From contig NZ_DAVG01000115.1 of assembly GCF_002505485.1 (NCBI RefSeq), positions 1 to 13,205 on the forward strand: a DNA stretch of 13,205 nucleotides, in the 5' to 3' direction. Both the position numbers and the translations under genes were made by a program. The notes below the pieces were generated by a model, which ran no database searches, was not told where the DNA came from, and was given only the letters and a program-made list of their open reading frames with translations. Positions 1-6,014 of this stretch are shown in pieces. Positions within the stretch are counted from its first letter, which is position 1, and each line of letters opens with the position of its first letter. This DNA comes from Methanosarcina sp. UBA5 (GTDB lineage Archaea; Halobacteriota; Methanosarcinia; Methanosarcinales; Methanosarcinaceae).

Positions 1-18
1 GCAGCGTAAACTACTATG
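1..18. repeat. Terminal direct repeat, left copy (circular join)
   Basis: Bases 1-18 (GCAGCGTAAACTACTATG) are identical to 13188-13205. The simplest reading is that the sequence is circular and the last 18 bases re-read the first, giving 13,187 unique bp. Joining the ends also places two CTATGCAGC nonamers close together: one crosses the join (13184-13187 plus 1-5), the other is at 14-22. A true terminal repeat of a linear element, or att-like copies left by excision, cannot be excluded. Confidence 0.85.
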
Positions 19-88
19 CAGCCTACCGGAAAGCCTGCTTGTAAAATCTATATGTTCGGGTTCCTTCCCTGCACATATCCAGGATTAA

Positions 89-840
89 GGACTGAAAGCT
101 CACAGTACGAAATGATAGGTATCAAAAAGTAAAAGCCTTTATATAGTGTAAATGTGAAGTTCAACCTGCCAGGATTCCCAGGGACAACTCCGGACACTTG
201 ACAGGAAGCTTAAGCCCTTCTAATCCTAAGCATTTCTAAGAGCTTTTCTTTTCTACCAGGCAAGTATACCAGGATTATGATATTATCTCAGTGATGAGCT
301 TCTCAGTAAGCCACGATTCAGCATAAGGACTTTAAACATAGAACTTAATGGATGTATTGGTATCTCATCTAAATGGCTCTGTGTTACTATAGAGCACAGG
401 GCCGAGGCTCCTAACTGTTTTTAACTGTATAAATAAAATCGGTGAAGTTGCTTTCCTTTCTGTTTTCCTTAACCTCTTTGTACTGTTTACTACTTCCTTA
501 ATTTTATATACCTGCTTGTTCTGCATAGATCTTTAAAATATATGCGAAAAACCACACGCTATAAACGCTTTATTGCACATAGCGAGATTGTGTATTTTTG
601 CCCTGCTTTGTGTGTGTCTAAGTTCTATCTGTGCTTAGAATTAGATTTAAAGGAATATAAAGAACTTAAAAGCATATAGAAAAGCAGTTAACTATTGGCC
701 CAGGTGCTTTTTTATGGATATTAAAATCAACAACAGTAACCCTTAAAAGTAGTTATATTTCAGGCAGATTTCCAGTAGGTAAGACTTTATTAAAAATTTA
801 AATATTTTAGTATCTTTTTAACACTAATATAAATTTGGAT
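89..840. other. Long noncoding region with scattered short repeats and hairpins
   Basis: I see no convincing gene here. It holds a TATA-like CTTTATATAG near 138-147 with no good frame after it, CCAGGATT octamers near 78, 171 and 271 that recur near 5636 (and as CCAGGATA near 12955), the hairpin at 375-403, a CGCTAT/ATAGCG pair (557-562 and 579-584) followed by a T-run, and a TCTAAG/CTTAGA pair (617-622 and 634-639). The stretch from about 440 to 540 is pyrimidine-rich. With 12606-13187 it forms over 1.3 kb of mostly noncoding DNA across the circular join. Confidence 0.5.
375..403 (+). other. Stable 9-bp RNA hairpin, possible terminator or small-RNA element
   Basis: GGCTCTGTG (375-383) pairs with CACAGGGCC (395-403) over nine positions, one of them a T-G wobble that is only good as RNA on the + strand. 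The loop is 11 nt. A T-run follows at about 418-422. No gene ends just upstream, so it is either a terminator for an unrecognised transcript or part of a small RNA. Confidence 0.4.
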
Positions 841-844
841 AAGC

Positions 845-873
845 TTATATATCTATAAGGTGTATAAGGTTTT
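845..873 (+). promoter_or_regulatory. Archaeal promoter of the 874 zinc-ribbon gene
   Basis: The TATA box TTATATAT at 845-852 is centred about 26 bp before the ATG at 874, which predicts transcription starting at or next to the start codon (leaderless). Two near-identical 9-bp units, TATAAGGTG (854-862) and TATAAGGTT (863-871), lie tandem between TATA box and start. They could be a regulator site; the AAGG in the second one is too close to the ATG to be a good ribosome site. Confidence 0.55.
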
Positions 874-1053
874 ATGTCAACTGAGGCAAAACATTTCATA
901 ACAAAAGAAGTGAGGCTCATAAGATGTACTCATTGTAGCCATGTTTGGCAGCCCAGAACAGAGGTTTTGCCAAAGGTTTGTCCTAATTGTGGGAGCAGAA
1001 AATATTTAGAACCACGACAGCGCAAAACCCACACAAAGAACAGAAGATCATGA
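874..1053 (+). CDS. Small zinc-ribbon protein (59 aa)
   Basis: This 59-residue basic protein has two Cys pairs: RCTHC at residues 17-21 and VCPNC near 35-39. The spacing and the Trp after the first pair (CSHVW) are those of a single zinc ribbon of the kind abundant in Methanosarcina, where such proteins are usually of unknown function and often sit beside DNA-binding genes. The tail is Arg/Lys-rich, which would suit nucleic-acid binding. It resembles the products at 2071-2262 and the N-terminus of 6946-7605 (CxxC, then W, then P-x2-C-x2-C-x-S). The start is set by a TATA box 26 bp upstream. It probably heads an operon with the leader ORF at 1129 and the gene at 1209, as I see no promoter between them. 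The exact role is unknown. Confidence 0.8.
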   Translation: MSTEAKHFITKEVRLIRCTHCSHVWQPRTEVLPKVCPNCGSRKYLEPRQRKTHTKNRRS

Positions 1054-1112
1054 GAAAATAAGATTGATTGAGGCTAAGGCCGCCACGCCTGAGCCCCAGA
1101 GAATCCCCCTTT

Positions 1113-1119
1113 AAAGGAG
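1113..1119 (+). promoter_or_regulatory. Strong Shine-Dalgarno for the 1129 leader ORF
   Basis: AAAGGAG at 1113-1119 lies 9 nt before the ATG at 1129. It is the best ribosome-binding site on this part of the sequence, while the larger downstream gene at 1209 has none, so ribosomes probably load here. Confidence 0.65.
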
Positions 1120-1128
1120 AATATTGAC

Positions 1129-1206
1129 ATGAGAAACTATGCTATTCTACTTAATAGAACTTTCCATGCTGGATTTTTAACCGCCCTGTCTTGCTCGATG
1201 GTCTAA
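1129..1206 (+). CDS. 25-codon leader ORF, probably translationally coupled
   Basis: A 25-codon frame begins MRNYAILLNR and ends with TAA at 1204-1206. It has a strong Shine-Dalgarno at 1113-1119 and stops 2 nt before the ATG of the 1209 gene, which has no ribosome site of its own. This is the layout expected for translational coupling, where ribosomes terminating on the leader restart at 1209. The peptide is fairly hydrophobic and shows no run of one amino acid that would suggest classic attenuation. It may matter only for the act of translation, or be a real micropeptide. I infer function from layout only. Confidence 0.5.
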   Translation: MRNYAILLNRTFHAGFLTALSCSMV

Positions 1207-1208
1207 CT

Positions 1209-1748
1209 ATGACCGACAAAAGGAAGAGAGGGAGACCCAGGAACCCTAATAAGGTTTTCATGGAAGCTACTTTAGTAAGAGATACTCCTGAACAAATGCT
1301 ACTTTTAGAGGCCACAGGACACACACACTCTGAAGCGTACCGGCTTGGATCGCGAATCCTGACGAAAACTAAAACCCCTGTAGGCTTGAAGCTGGAAGAA
1401 ATACAGGCCCTGGTAGATAAAGAAGAACTCACGATCCAGGAAGCTCTGGAGAGAAAGCAAGCCTTACTTAATGAAATCAAAGAGCTTGAAATGAGACAGG
1501 AAGCAGAAAAGGAAGCAAGAGCGAACCTGGAAAGCACTATAGACGTAATGGTAAAGCGCCTTCACCTGATTAAAAGAGATGTAAGAAAGGATGTTCCCAA
1601 CAAAAAGTATTTACTGGAAAGTGCTCTCGGTCTAGTGCCTGAAGGTTCCATTACTTATAAAGAACTTGAAAGCTTCCTGAAAATGGAAGAAGGAATTCCA
1701 GACATTGACGAGATAAGGGATTTTGTTAAATCCAAACTTACTTTATAA
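1209..1748 (+). CDS. AT-hook / ribbon-helix-helix-like / coiled-coil DNA-binding protein (179 aa)
   Basis: The N-terminus is very basic and holds an AT-hook core (KRKRGRPRNPN, residues 4-14), which binds the minor groove of AT-rich DNA. Residues 17-53 (EATLV strand, TPEQ helix, then THSEAYRLGSRIL) could form a degenerate ribbon-helix-helix fold. Residues about 68-110 are rich in E, K, L and A and predict a coiled coil. The C-terminus (about 128-179) is a separate mixed helical region. I chose the ATG at 1209; a TTG at 1191 would add six residues but lies inside the leader ORF. The AT-hook and a possible dimerising coiled coil point to a plasmid regulator or nucleoid-type protein. A T-tract terminator follows at once. 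I do not recognise a named family. Confidence 0.75.
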   Translation: MTDKRKRGRPRNPNKVFMEATLVRDTPEQMLLLEATGHTHSEAYRLGSRILTKTKTPVGLKLEEIQALVDKEELTIQEALERKQALLNEIKELEMRQEAEKEARANLESTIDVMVKRLHLIKRDVRKDVPNKKYLLESALGLVPEGSITYKELESFLKMEEGIPDIDEIRDFVKSKLTL

Positions 1749-1763
1749 TTTTTTTTCTTTTTA
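1749..1763 (+). terminator. Archaeal T-tract terminator after the 1209 gene
   Basis: Directly after the stop codon come 14 T residues interrupted by a single C. Archaeal RNA polymerase terminates on such tracts in the non-template strand without a hairpin. Confidence 0.65.
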
Positions 1764-1845
1764 TTGTCAACTTCACTGCTATTTTCTGTTAACCCCCTGA
1801 TTTTAAGAAGTGCTCAATTTTTAGTCTCTATATATCGTTTTTCTA

Positions 1846-1870
1846 ATTATATTATATTATATTATATGAT
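1846..1870. repeat. AT pentamer tandem repeat
   Basis: ATTAT is repeated four times perfectly (1846-1865) and then once imperfectly as ATGAT (1866-1870). It is easily melted DNA about 80 bp before the 17-bp palindromic array at 1950-2017. Together they resemble an origin: an unwinding element plus iterons. Confidence 0.7.
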
Positions 1871-1949
1871 ATCATTTAATTCAATATAGTAGTATAGTCT
1901 TTTCAGTCTCTACCGGAACTCAAGGTAACTGTATAACTTTTTAAACTGG

Positions 1950-2017
1950 TTGAGATTTCTCAACGGTTGAGAATTGTCAACGGTTAAGATATCTTAACGG
2001 TTAAGAATCCGCAACGG
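1950..2017. repeat. Four tandem 17-bp palindromic units (candidate iterons or operator)
   Basis: Four units of exactly 17 bp follow each other without gaps: TTGAGATTTCTCAACGG (1950), TTGAGAATTGTCAACGG (1967), TTAAGATATCTTAACGG (1984) and TTAAGAATCCGCAACGG (2001). Each is a 14-bp palindrome plus a constant CGG. Unit 3 is a perfect palindrome, unit 1 is perfect except for the central 2 bp, and units 2 and 4 have decayed right arms. The array lies 24 bp upstream of the TATA box at 2041 and 0.65 kb before the replication gene. It could be iterons bound by the Rep protein, or a cooperative operator of the 2071 operon. Confidence 0.85.
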
Positions 2018-2040
2018 ATGCCACTATTAAATCCATTAAG

Positions 2041-2070
2041 TTTATATGGCATGACGCAATAGTACTTTAT
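2041..2070 (+). promoter_or_regulatory. Archaeal promoter of the 2071 operon, leaderless
   Basis: The TATA box TTTATATGG at 2041-2049 is centred 26 bp before the ATG at 2071, so the mRNA should start at or beside the start codon. There is no Shine-Dalgarno before 2071. The palindromic array ends at 2017, upstream of the box, a position more typical of an activator or origin than of a simple repressor. Confidence 0.6.
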
Positions 2071-2262
2071 ATGCAGTCCGAAGAATTCAGAACAAAAACT
2101 GTAAAAGTGTTACACTGCAACAGATGCAATAAGGAATGGGAACAGAGATACCCAGATCGACCACTACCAAAGACCTGTAGATGGTGTCATAGTCCTTATT
2201 GGAACAAGGAAAGAAAACACAACATAGAGGTTAACAAATGCAAAACAGAGAAGAAAGATTAA
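2071..2262 (+). CDS. Small zinc-ribbon protein (63 aa)
   Basis: Two Cys pairs, HCNRCNKEW (residues 15-23) and TCRWCHSPYW (35-44), form one zinc ribbon. The product is rich in Lys and Arg throughout and resembles the 59-aa protein at 874-1053: both have a CxxC, a Trp three residues on, LPK-x-C-x2-C and a following Ser. The two are probably paralogues. The last 25 bp overlap the next gene (start at 2238), so the two are likely co-translated, and this pair leads into the replication gene. Its position just after the palindromic array suggests a role in replication control or in regulating its own promoter, but that is inference; the sequence shows only a small nucleic-acid- or protein-binding zinc protein. 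Confidence 0.8.
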   Translation: MQSEEFRTKTVKVLHCNRCNKEWEQRYPDRPLPKTCRWCHSPYWNKERKHNIEVNKCKTEKKD

Positions 2263-2462
2263 TAAATCTGAATTGGCGCAGGATATCAGAACTCAGTGGT
2301 AAGGCCCGCCTATCCGACCAAGAAAGAACGGAACTTATCACAAGAACAAACCTTCAAAATAGATATGCAGGTTCTTTTGATGGTGATTTCTGCACAGATT
2401 ATAAAAAACTTGAAGAAGTCTTGAGCATCATTGAAGGATGCAGAAGACCATTGACTGTTTAA
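2238..2462 (+). CDS. Small hypothetical protein (74 aa), coupled to the zinc-ribbon gene
   Basis: The gene starts inside the 2071 gene, with GAGGTT at 2226-2231 placed about 6 nt before its ATG, a good ribosome site lying within upstream coding sequence. The 74-residue product is charged and mostly helical (RRISELSGKARLSDQERTEL, then a second helix around KKLEEVLSIIE). It has one Cys near residue 53 and one near 68, not a zinc motif. I do not recognise the family. The overlap and the ribosome site argue that it is translated. The next gene is the replication protein, 196 bp further on with its own promoter region. Confidence 0.7.
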   Translation: MQNREERLINLNWRRISELSGKARLSDQERTELITRTNLQNRYAGSFDGDFCTDYKKLEEVLSIIEGCRRPLTV

Positions 2463-2536
2463 AAACTTAAACAAAAGGAATGTTAGGCGGGAAACCTGCA
2501 AGTTTCGCAGCCTCGACACTCAAGCAAAAAGCTATC

Positions 2537-2582
2537 AGTACTATATAACACCATACTATAGTACTATTCTATCATATTTAAA
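2537..2582 (+). promoter_or_regulatory. Inverted repeat and TATA region upstream of the replication gene
   Basis: AGTACTATA (2537-2545) and TATAGTACT (2557-2565) are perfect 9-bp inverted arms with an 11-bp spacer. A TATA-like CATATTTAAA follows at about 2573-2582, which would start a transcript near 2605 with a leader of about 55 nt containing the ribosome site AAGAAGGT (2644-2651). Another TATA-like CTATATAAC lies within the repeat at 2541-2549. The dyad is a likely operator controlling replication-protein expression. Confidence 0.5.
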
Positions 2583-2589
2583 GGTTTTC

Positions 2590-2626
2590 GCTTGCAGTAT
2601 CATGCAAATAGCTTGCAGTATCATGC
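2590..2626. repeat. Pair of 16-bp direct repeats before the replication gene
   Basis: GCTTGCAGTATCATGC occurs at 2590-2605 and again at 2611-2626, a period of 21 bp (two helical turns), so both copies face the same side of the DNA. They lie at the predicted transcription start of the replication gene. This suits repressor binding, possibly by the replication protein itself, for copy-number control. The copies contain the alternative in-frame ATGs at 2602 and 2623, which lack ribosome sites. Confidence 0.75.
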
Positions 2627-2658
2627 TTTTCCGCCACAGTTTAAAGAAGGTAAAAAAC

Positions 2659-4395
2659 ATGAATTCAATAAACAACATAGAATTGCAAGCATCTACTATA
2701 GGCGATCTGAGCGACATTATTGAACCTCTTGATATATGGGAATGTAAGTTAAGAGTAACACATATTCCCACCAAACCCCTAGACAGATTAAGAGCTTTCC
2801 GGAAGTTCATTTATGAAGATTTAGAGGACATGGATACAGAAGAGTGGAAGATTTTTGTAGAAGAGGACGTAAGGAAAGCCTTTGTTTTAACTATCCCACA
2901 AGCAAAGGGAGTTATTAAGGAAGCTCTCAAAGAACGCAAAGCACGACAGAAGAGGGAAGTTATAAGACAGGCCGCCCAGGAAGACCAGGAAGAGCAAGGA
3001 GAATTAACGGAACTATACGAGAAGGTATGGCTTAAGAACTTAGAGAGGTTTGAAGTAAGGCCCATAATACAGAACATAGCCGACTATCTAAAGGAGAAGC
3101 TTAACGCTTTTGTCTATAAATCAAAGTTCTATGTTTATGATGATGGGATTTACAAAGAGGGAGAAAGCAAGATCAAAACAGAACTTAGCGCACTACTCAG
3201 AGAGATAAACTATACCGGAAGGGAAACAGATCTTTCTGTTCAAGTCCTGCACTGTATAGAGTTCTCTGAAGATATCACAGAATACCCTTTCAATAAGTAC
3301 TCAAATCTCATACCAGTACAAAACGGAATAGTAAAGATTGATTGGGTAGAGGGAACTGTAAAGCGTTTAGACTTCTCTCCTGAGTACAAATTCAACTATA
3401 AGATTGATACAGCCTATAACCCAGAGGCCAGCACTGAAAGAATAGAGAAGCTTTTAAAGCAGTATGACGGAGATGCAGCCCCACTTTATCAGATACCTGC
3501 ACAGGCCATACTCCAAGCACTAGGACACGCACCATTTAAGAAAGCGCACCTTCTGCAAGGTCACACAAACGCGGGTAAAAGCTCTTTCCTTGAACTCTTA
3601 TTCAGGACTATAGGACATGATCAGTTTAGTCATGTATCTTTGCAGGAACTAACGAACAACAGGTTTAAGCTTGCAAGCTTTGAAGGCAGGCTCTTTAATG
3701 TCTATGACGACTTAGGCGAGTTGCCTATGAGCGATTGCGGGAAGTTCAAGAACTTAACAGGAAGCTTCGAACATGAAATAGAAAGGAAAGGAAAGCAACC
3801 TTACCCCGCCATTCTTACAAATGTACAGCTTTACACCTGCAATAATGCGCCTATGCTGTCAGAGCAGATTAAAAAGGATGCTGCCTTTTGGGAGCGTTGG
3901 GAATTCGTAGAATTTAGTAACCGTTTTGAGACTGATACACAGTTCTATGATAGAGAATTCACGCAGGAAGTGCAGGAAGGATTTCTTCTTAAAATTATTG
4001 AAACAGTAATAAAGGTACATCAAGATAACAAGCTTCTTGTAACAAGCGATTCCGGAGAGGTTAGAGAGAAATGGTTTTCGAACTCAGACCCTGTATTTCA
4101 ATACCTTGAAGCCTGCACCTTTAGCACTCCTGAGAGCGTGCAATACATTGATAGAGATGCCCTTTTTAAGTCCTTTATCCTTTGGTGTAACGATAACAGC
4201 ATACCAGAAACCAAGAGGCTTAAAACGGTTAAGTCCTTTACTTCAGGTGTAGCGTGGTATGATGTTAATACTAAGAAGTGGGACGGTTTAGCATTCACTA
4301 AATCAGGAAGATATCAAGGCACTGTATTCGTTTGTCCTTTCGCTTTCAAGATGAACGAAGCAGGACAGAAGTACAAGGTAGATTCTATTAACTGA
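2659..4395 (+). CDS. Replication protein: SF3 helicase of the D5/P4 type (578 aa)
   Basis: This is the plasmid initiator or replicative helicase. Residues about 150-290 match the D5 N-terminal pattern (YKSKFYVYDDGIYK, then the NLIPVQNGIVKID block, then the FSPEYKFNYKID block). The SF3 motor follows: Walker A GHTNAGKSS (301-309, Lys307), Walker B LFNVYDDLGE (345-354, Asp350/Asp351), a B'-like segment KFKNLTGSF (about 360-368) and motif C LYTCNNAP (391-398). The C-terminal region looks like a winged helix (LFKSFILWCND). Such proteins form hexamers that melt and unwind the origin. The first 150 residues are charged and helical and show no archaeo-eukaryotic primase motif, so priming probably relies on the host. 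The start at 2659 has a good site (AAGAAGGT, 2644-2651); ATGs at 2602 and 2623 lie in the repeat region. A pyrimidine-rich terminator follows. Confidence 0.9.
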   Translation: MNSINNIELQASTIGDLSDIIEPLDIWECKLRVTHIPTKPLDRLRAFRKFIYEDLEDMDTEEWKIFVEEDVRKAFVLTIPQAKGVIKEALKERKARQKREVIRQAAQEDQEEQGELTELYEKVWLKNLERFEVRPIIQNIADYLKEKLNAFVYKSKFYVYDDGIYKEGESKIKTELSALLREINYTGRETDLSVQVLHCIEFSEDITEYPFNKYSNLIPVQNGIVKIDWVEGTVKRLDFSPEYKFNYKIDTAYNPEASTERIEKLLKQYDGDAAPLYQIPAQAILQALGHAPFKKAHLLQGHTNAGKSSFLELLFRTIGHDQFSHVSLQELTNNRFKLASFEGRLFNVYDDLGELPMSDCGKFKNLTGSFEHEIERKGKQPYPAILTNVQLYTCNNAPMLSEQIKKDAAFWERWEFVEFSNRFETDTQFYDREFTQEVQEGFLLKIIETVIKVHQDNKLLVTSDSGEVREKWFSNSDPVFQYLEACTFSTPESVQYIDRDALFKSFILWCNDNSIPETKRLKTVKSFTSGVAWYDVNTKKWDGLAFTKSGRYQGTVFVCPFAFKMNEAGQKYKVDSIN

Positions 4396-4430
4396 ATCTT
4401 CCTTCTCTTCTTACTCTTTTCTCTTTCTCT
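4396..4430 (+). terminator. Pyrimidine-rich terminator after the replication gene
   Basis: A stretch of about 35 bases that is almost all C and T follows the stop codon directly, with several runs of three or four T. It would act as an intrinsic archaeal terminator. Confidence 0.55.
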
Positions 4431-4461
4431 GTCTAATAATAGACAAGCTTTATAAGTTTTT

Positions 4462-4614
4462 ATTCCTTCAATTCCTGCGTTTTTTTGGAATACTCACAGC
4501 CATACAGAAAAAAAAATTACATCTTTTTTTACACAGTTAACTTCTTACAAAAAACATCGTTTTTTTTTCTCCATAAGCCTCGATTTGATAAAAAAGTGAA
4601 GGAATTGAAGGAAT
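4462..4614. repeat. 15-bp inverted repeat enclosing clustered poly-T and poly-A tracts
   Basis: ATTCCTTCAATTCCT (4462-4476) and its exact complement AGGAATTGAAGGAAT (4600-4614) enclose 123 bp. The enclosed DNA holds three T-runs of 7-9 bases (near 4480, 4525 and 4560) and an A-run of nine (near 4507), with ACATC repeated just before the second and third T-runs. It could be a bank of terminators, or an origin or single-strand-initiation element just downstream of the replication gene. Confidence 0.7.
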
Positions 4615-4625
4615 TTAAAAAGGCC

Positions 4626-4685
4626 GATTTGAGTATAAATAATCAAGTTATCTATAGATAGCGTTTCATAAGGTTAGATCAAATC
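4626..4685. repeat. Nested palindromes downstream of the replication gene
   Basis: GATTTGA (4626-4632) and TCAAATC (4679-4685) are inverted arms, and between them lies the perfect 12-bp palindrome TATCTATAGATA (4649-4660). A TATA-like GTATAAATA sits at about 4633-4641. CGATTTGA also occurs about 45 bp upstream, near 4580. This cluster is a candidate protein-binding or origin region. Confidence 0.5.
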
Positions 4686-4689
4686 TGTA

Positions 4690-4988
4690 TGTCTATGGCC
4701 CGCTTCGCTCCTCGCGCACCTCCTACGCCAGAACCCTATTTACTGTTTAGCCCCCGCAGGAATGGCGTACCAGTAGCCCGCTAGGGCGTTGCTCATCCTA
4801 CAAATTTGAAAGAATCTTACACAGTAGCCATTGGATTAATCAAATTCCCTGCTGCCCCACTTCCTAAAGGTTTTAAAACGCATTAGAGGGAACGAGGGTT
4901 TCGAAATCTTTTCCCCCATTTGCGCTTTATTACACGGAAGATTCACACCAAAAACAGCATCGGACTCCACATTACCTTTTTATAGTAA
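4690..4988. other. Noncoding stretch with a GC-rich structured patch
   Basis: No gene is seen. Bases about 4697-4795 are much richer in G and C than their surroundings. TACGCCA (4724-4730) pairs with TGGCGTA (4763-4769) across a 32-nt loop, and GCCCGCTAGGGC (4777-4788) is a short hairpin. CCCCGCAGGAATGGCGT (4752-4768) recurs on the other side of the HTH gene. The patch could encode a structured RNA or be a remnant of other DNA. The rest, 4796-4988, ends in a TATA-like TTTTTATAG at 4977-4985 that probably drives the gene at 5010. Confidence 0.4.
4752..4768 (+). repeat. Direct repeat flanking the HTH gene, left copy
   Basis: CCCCGCAGGAATGGCGT here and CCCCGCAGGAGTGGCGT at 5533-5549 match in 16 of 17 positions. 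The two copies bracket the gene at 5010-5453 and both lie in GC-richer DNA, so the gene may be a recombination cassette. Confidence 0.6.
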
Positions 4989-5009
4989 ATGTCAATAAAT
5001 AAAGTTAAC

Positions 5010-5453
5010 ATGAGTAAAAAACGGACAAAATGTACTCCAGAACTTACAGCAAAGGCAGTGGAACTAATCAGGGAAGGGTTCACGTACTCCCAACTTGCAG
5101 CCGGATTGGGCATCTCAGAGGACACATTATACTTGTGGTTCAGGAAAGCAAAACAGGATCAAGCGCAGCCATATCTGAACTTCTATAATTCTGTAAAAAT
5201 TAGTGAATGTGAATTACTTTCTGAATGTTTGCAGAGTGTTAAAGCCTCTATGAAACATGATCCAAAGGCAGCATTCTTCATGCTTGAGAGGAGATTCAGC
5301 AGCGACTATGGAAAGACTTCCCAGGTTAACATGACTTCTCAGAACGTCAATATGAACTACGAAACCAAGTCAGATAAGAAAGATGCTGACAAAATCAGGG
5401 CTGAAATACTAGCAAAACTTGCACCTAAAAGCAGCCTGAAGCTTCCAGAGTAA
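5010..5453 (+). CDS. HTH DNA-binding protein resembling a small terminase subunit (147 aa)
   Basis: Residues about 9-47 form a homeodomain-like helix-turn-helix (TPELTAKAVELIREGFTYSQ, then LAAGLGISEDTLYLWFRKAK). Residues about 88-105 (DPKAAFFMLERRFSSDYGKT) carry the LERRF-x-(D/E)-x-GK pattern common in small terminase subunits and phBC6A51-type HTH proteins of phages. The tail is Lys-rich. Such proteins recognise packaging sites in phages, but no large terminase, portal or capsid gene is present, so here it may act as a plain DNA-binding regulator. I chose the ATG at 5010, about 29 bp after the centre of a TATA box at 4977-4985; an ATG at 4989 would fall almost on the promoter. The 17-bp direct repeats at 4752 and 5533 flank the gene. 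The terminase relation is family resemblance only. Confidence 0.75.
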   Translation: MSKKRTKCTPELTAKAVELIREGFTYSQLAAGLGISEDTLYLWFRKAKQDQAQPYLNFYNSVKISECELLSECLQSVKASMKHDPKAAFFMLERRFSSDYGKTSQVNMTSQNVNMNYETKSDKKDADKIRAEILAKLAPKSSLKLPE

Positions 5454-5461
5454 ACAGTTCA

Positions 5462-5519
5462 GCAAGGAACTCCGGTTCCTGCTATCTTCCTCTTTTTTGC
5501 TTAACTGGAATCCCAGTTA
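5462..5519 (+). terminator. Two tandem terminator hairpins after the HTH gene
   Basis: AGGAAC-TCCG-GTTCCT (5465-5480), extended by an outer GC pair, is followed by a T-rich run (5486-5498). Right after it, TAACTGG-AATC-CCAGTTA (5502-5519) is a perfect 7-bp stem with a 4-nt loop, followed by TCCTTTTATC. Both look like intrinsic terminators for + transcripts. Confidence 0.6.
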
Positions 5520-5532
5520 TCCTTTTATCAAT

Positions 5533-5549
5533 CCCCGCAGGAGTGGCGT
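5533..5549 (+). repeat. Direct repeat flanking the HTH gene, right copy
   Basis: CCCCGCAGGAGTGGCGT differs in one base from the copy at 4752-4768. See that entry for the possible meaning. Confidence 0.6.
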
Positions 5550-5769
5550 TTAGTTGTGGATGTTGCACACTCAGAGGTAATGCTAGGATAGAATAAAAGC
5601 CAGGGTTAATGTCTACTGAGACCTACAGAGAGGCCCAGGATTGAACGCTAATAGAAAAGAGATACATCCTTAAAGCTTATTGGGAAAATGATTCCCAGGG
5701 CTTTAAAACCTTTTTGCATTTGATTTAAGTTACTCAATAAACACTTTTCTTAAAAACAGAAGCTCCTGT
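5550..5769. other. Noncoding stretch with a small palindrome
   Basis: I see no gene. A CCAGGATT octamer lies near 5636, shared with the 78-280 region. TGGGAA (5681-5686) and TTCCCA (5692-5697) form a 6-bp inverted repeat with a 5-base spacer. The last 60 bp before 5770 would receive transcripts from the minus-strand operon and, read on the minus strand, contain no strong T-run. Confidence 0.35.
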
Positions 5770-6000
5770 TTAGAGCCTTATCTCTTTATACGTTTCTTGC
5801 TCTTGCTGGTTTGCAAACTGCCTTGGGGTGACCACCAGCTCCCTGCTTGTTAAACTCTTCCTGAGTGCAGCAATAGAAGCATTGAGAGCAATCATTGAAT
5901 CATTAACCGATTCTTCTAAAGCCTTTGCAGCTTGCTCAATATTGAGGATTTGCTCATCAATGGGAGCTACAGAATCGTAAAGCTGTTTGTCCTTTGCCAT
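5770..6000 (-). CDS. Small helical hypothetical protein (76 aa)
   Basis: The 76-residue product is acidic to neutral and predicted almost fully helical, with heptad-like hydrophobic spacing through EQILNIEQAAKALEESVNDS and the following IALNASIAALRKSL, suggesting a short coiled coil or helical hairpin. It has no Cys and no membrane segment. On the minus strand its ATG lies 14 nt after the stop of the upstream gene (6015-6197), and that gap contains GAGG at a workable distance, so the two form an operon. Both proteins end in the same residues, IRL. I do not recognise a family; the structure would suit a small oligomeric partner protein. Confidence 0.7.
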   Translation of the reverse strand: MAKDKQLYDSVAPIDEQILNIEQAAKALEESVNDSMIALNASIAALRKSLTSRELVVTPRQFANQQEQETYKEIRL

Positions 6001-6014
6001 AGGCCCCGCCTCAC

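Noticed and set aside
78..280. Scattered CCAGGATT octamers as a repeat family
   Set aside because: Too short and irregularly spaced to separate from chance, although copies near 5636 and a variant near 12955 add slight support.
1151..1537. 128-codon Ser/Leu-rich frame on the minus strand
   Set aside because: Typical antisense shadow of a Glu/Lys/Leu-rich coiled-coil gene on the + strand.
1950..2017. Tandem units considered as a CRISPR array
   Set aside because: The 17-bp units abut with no spacers and no cas genes are present; they are a palindromic binding array.
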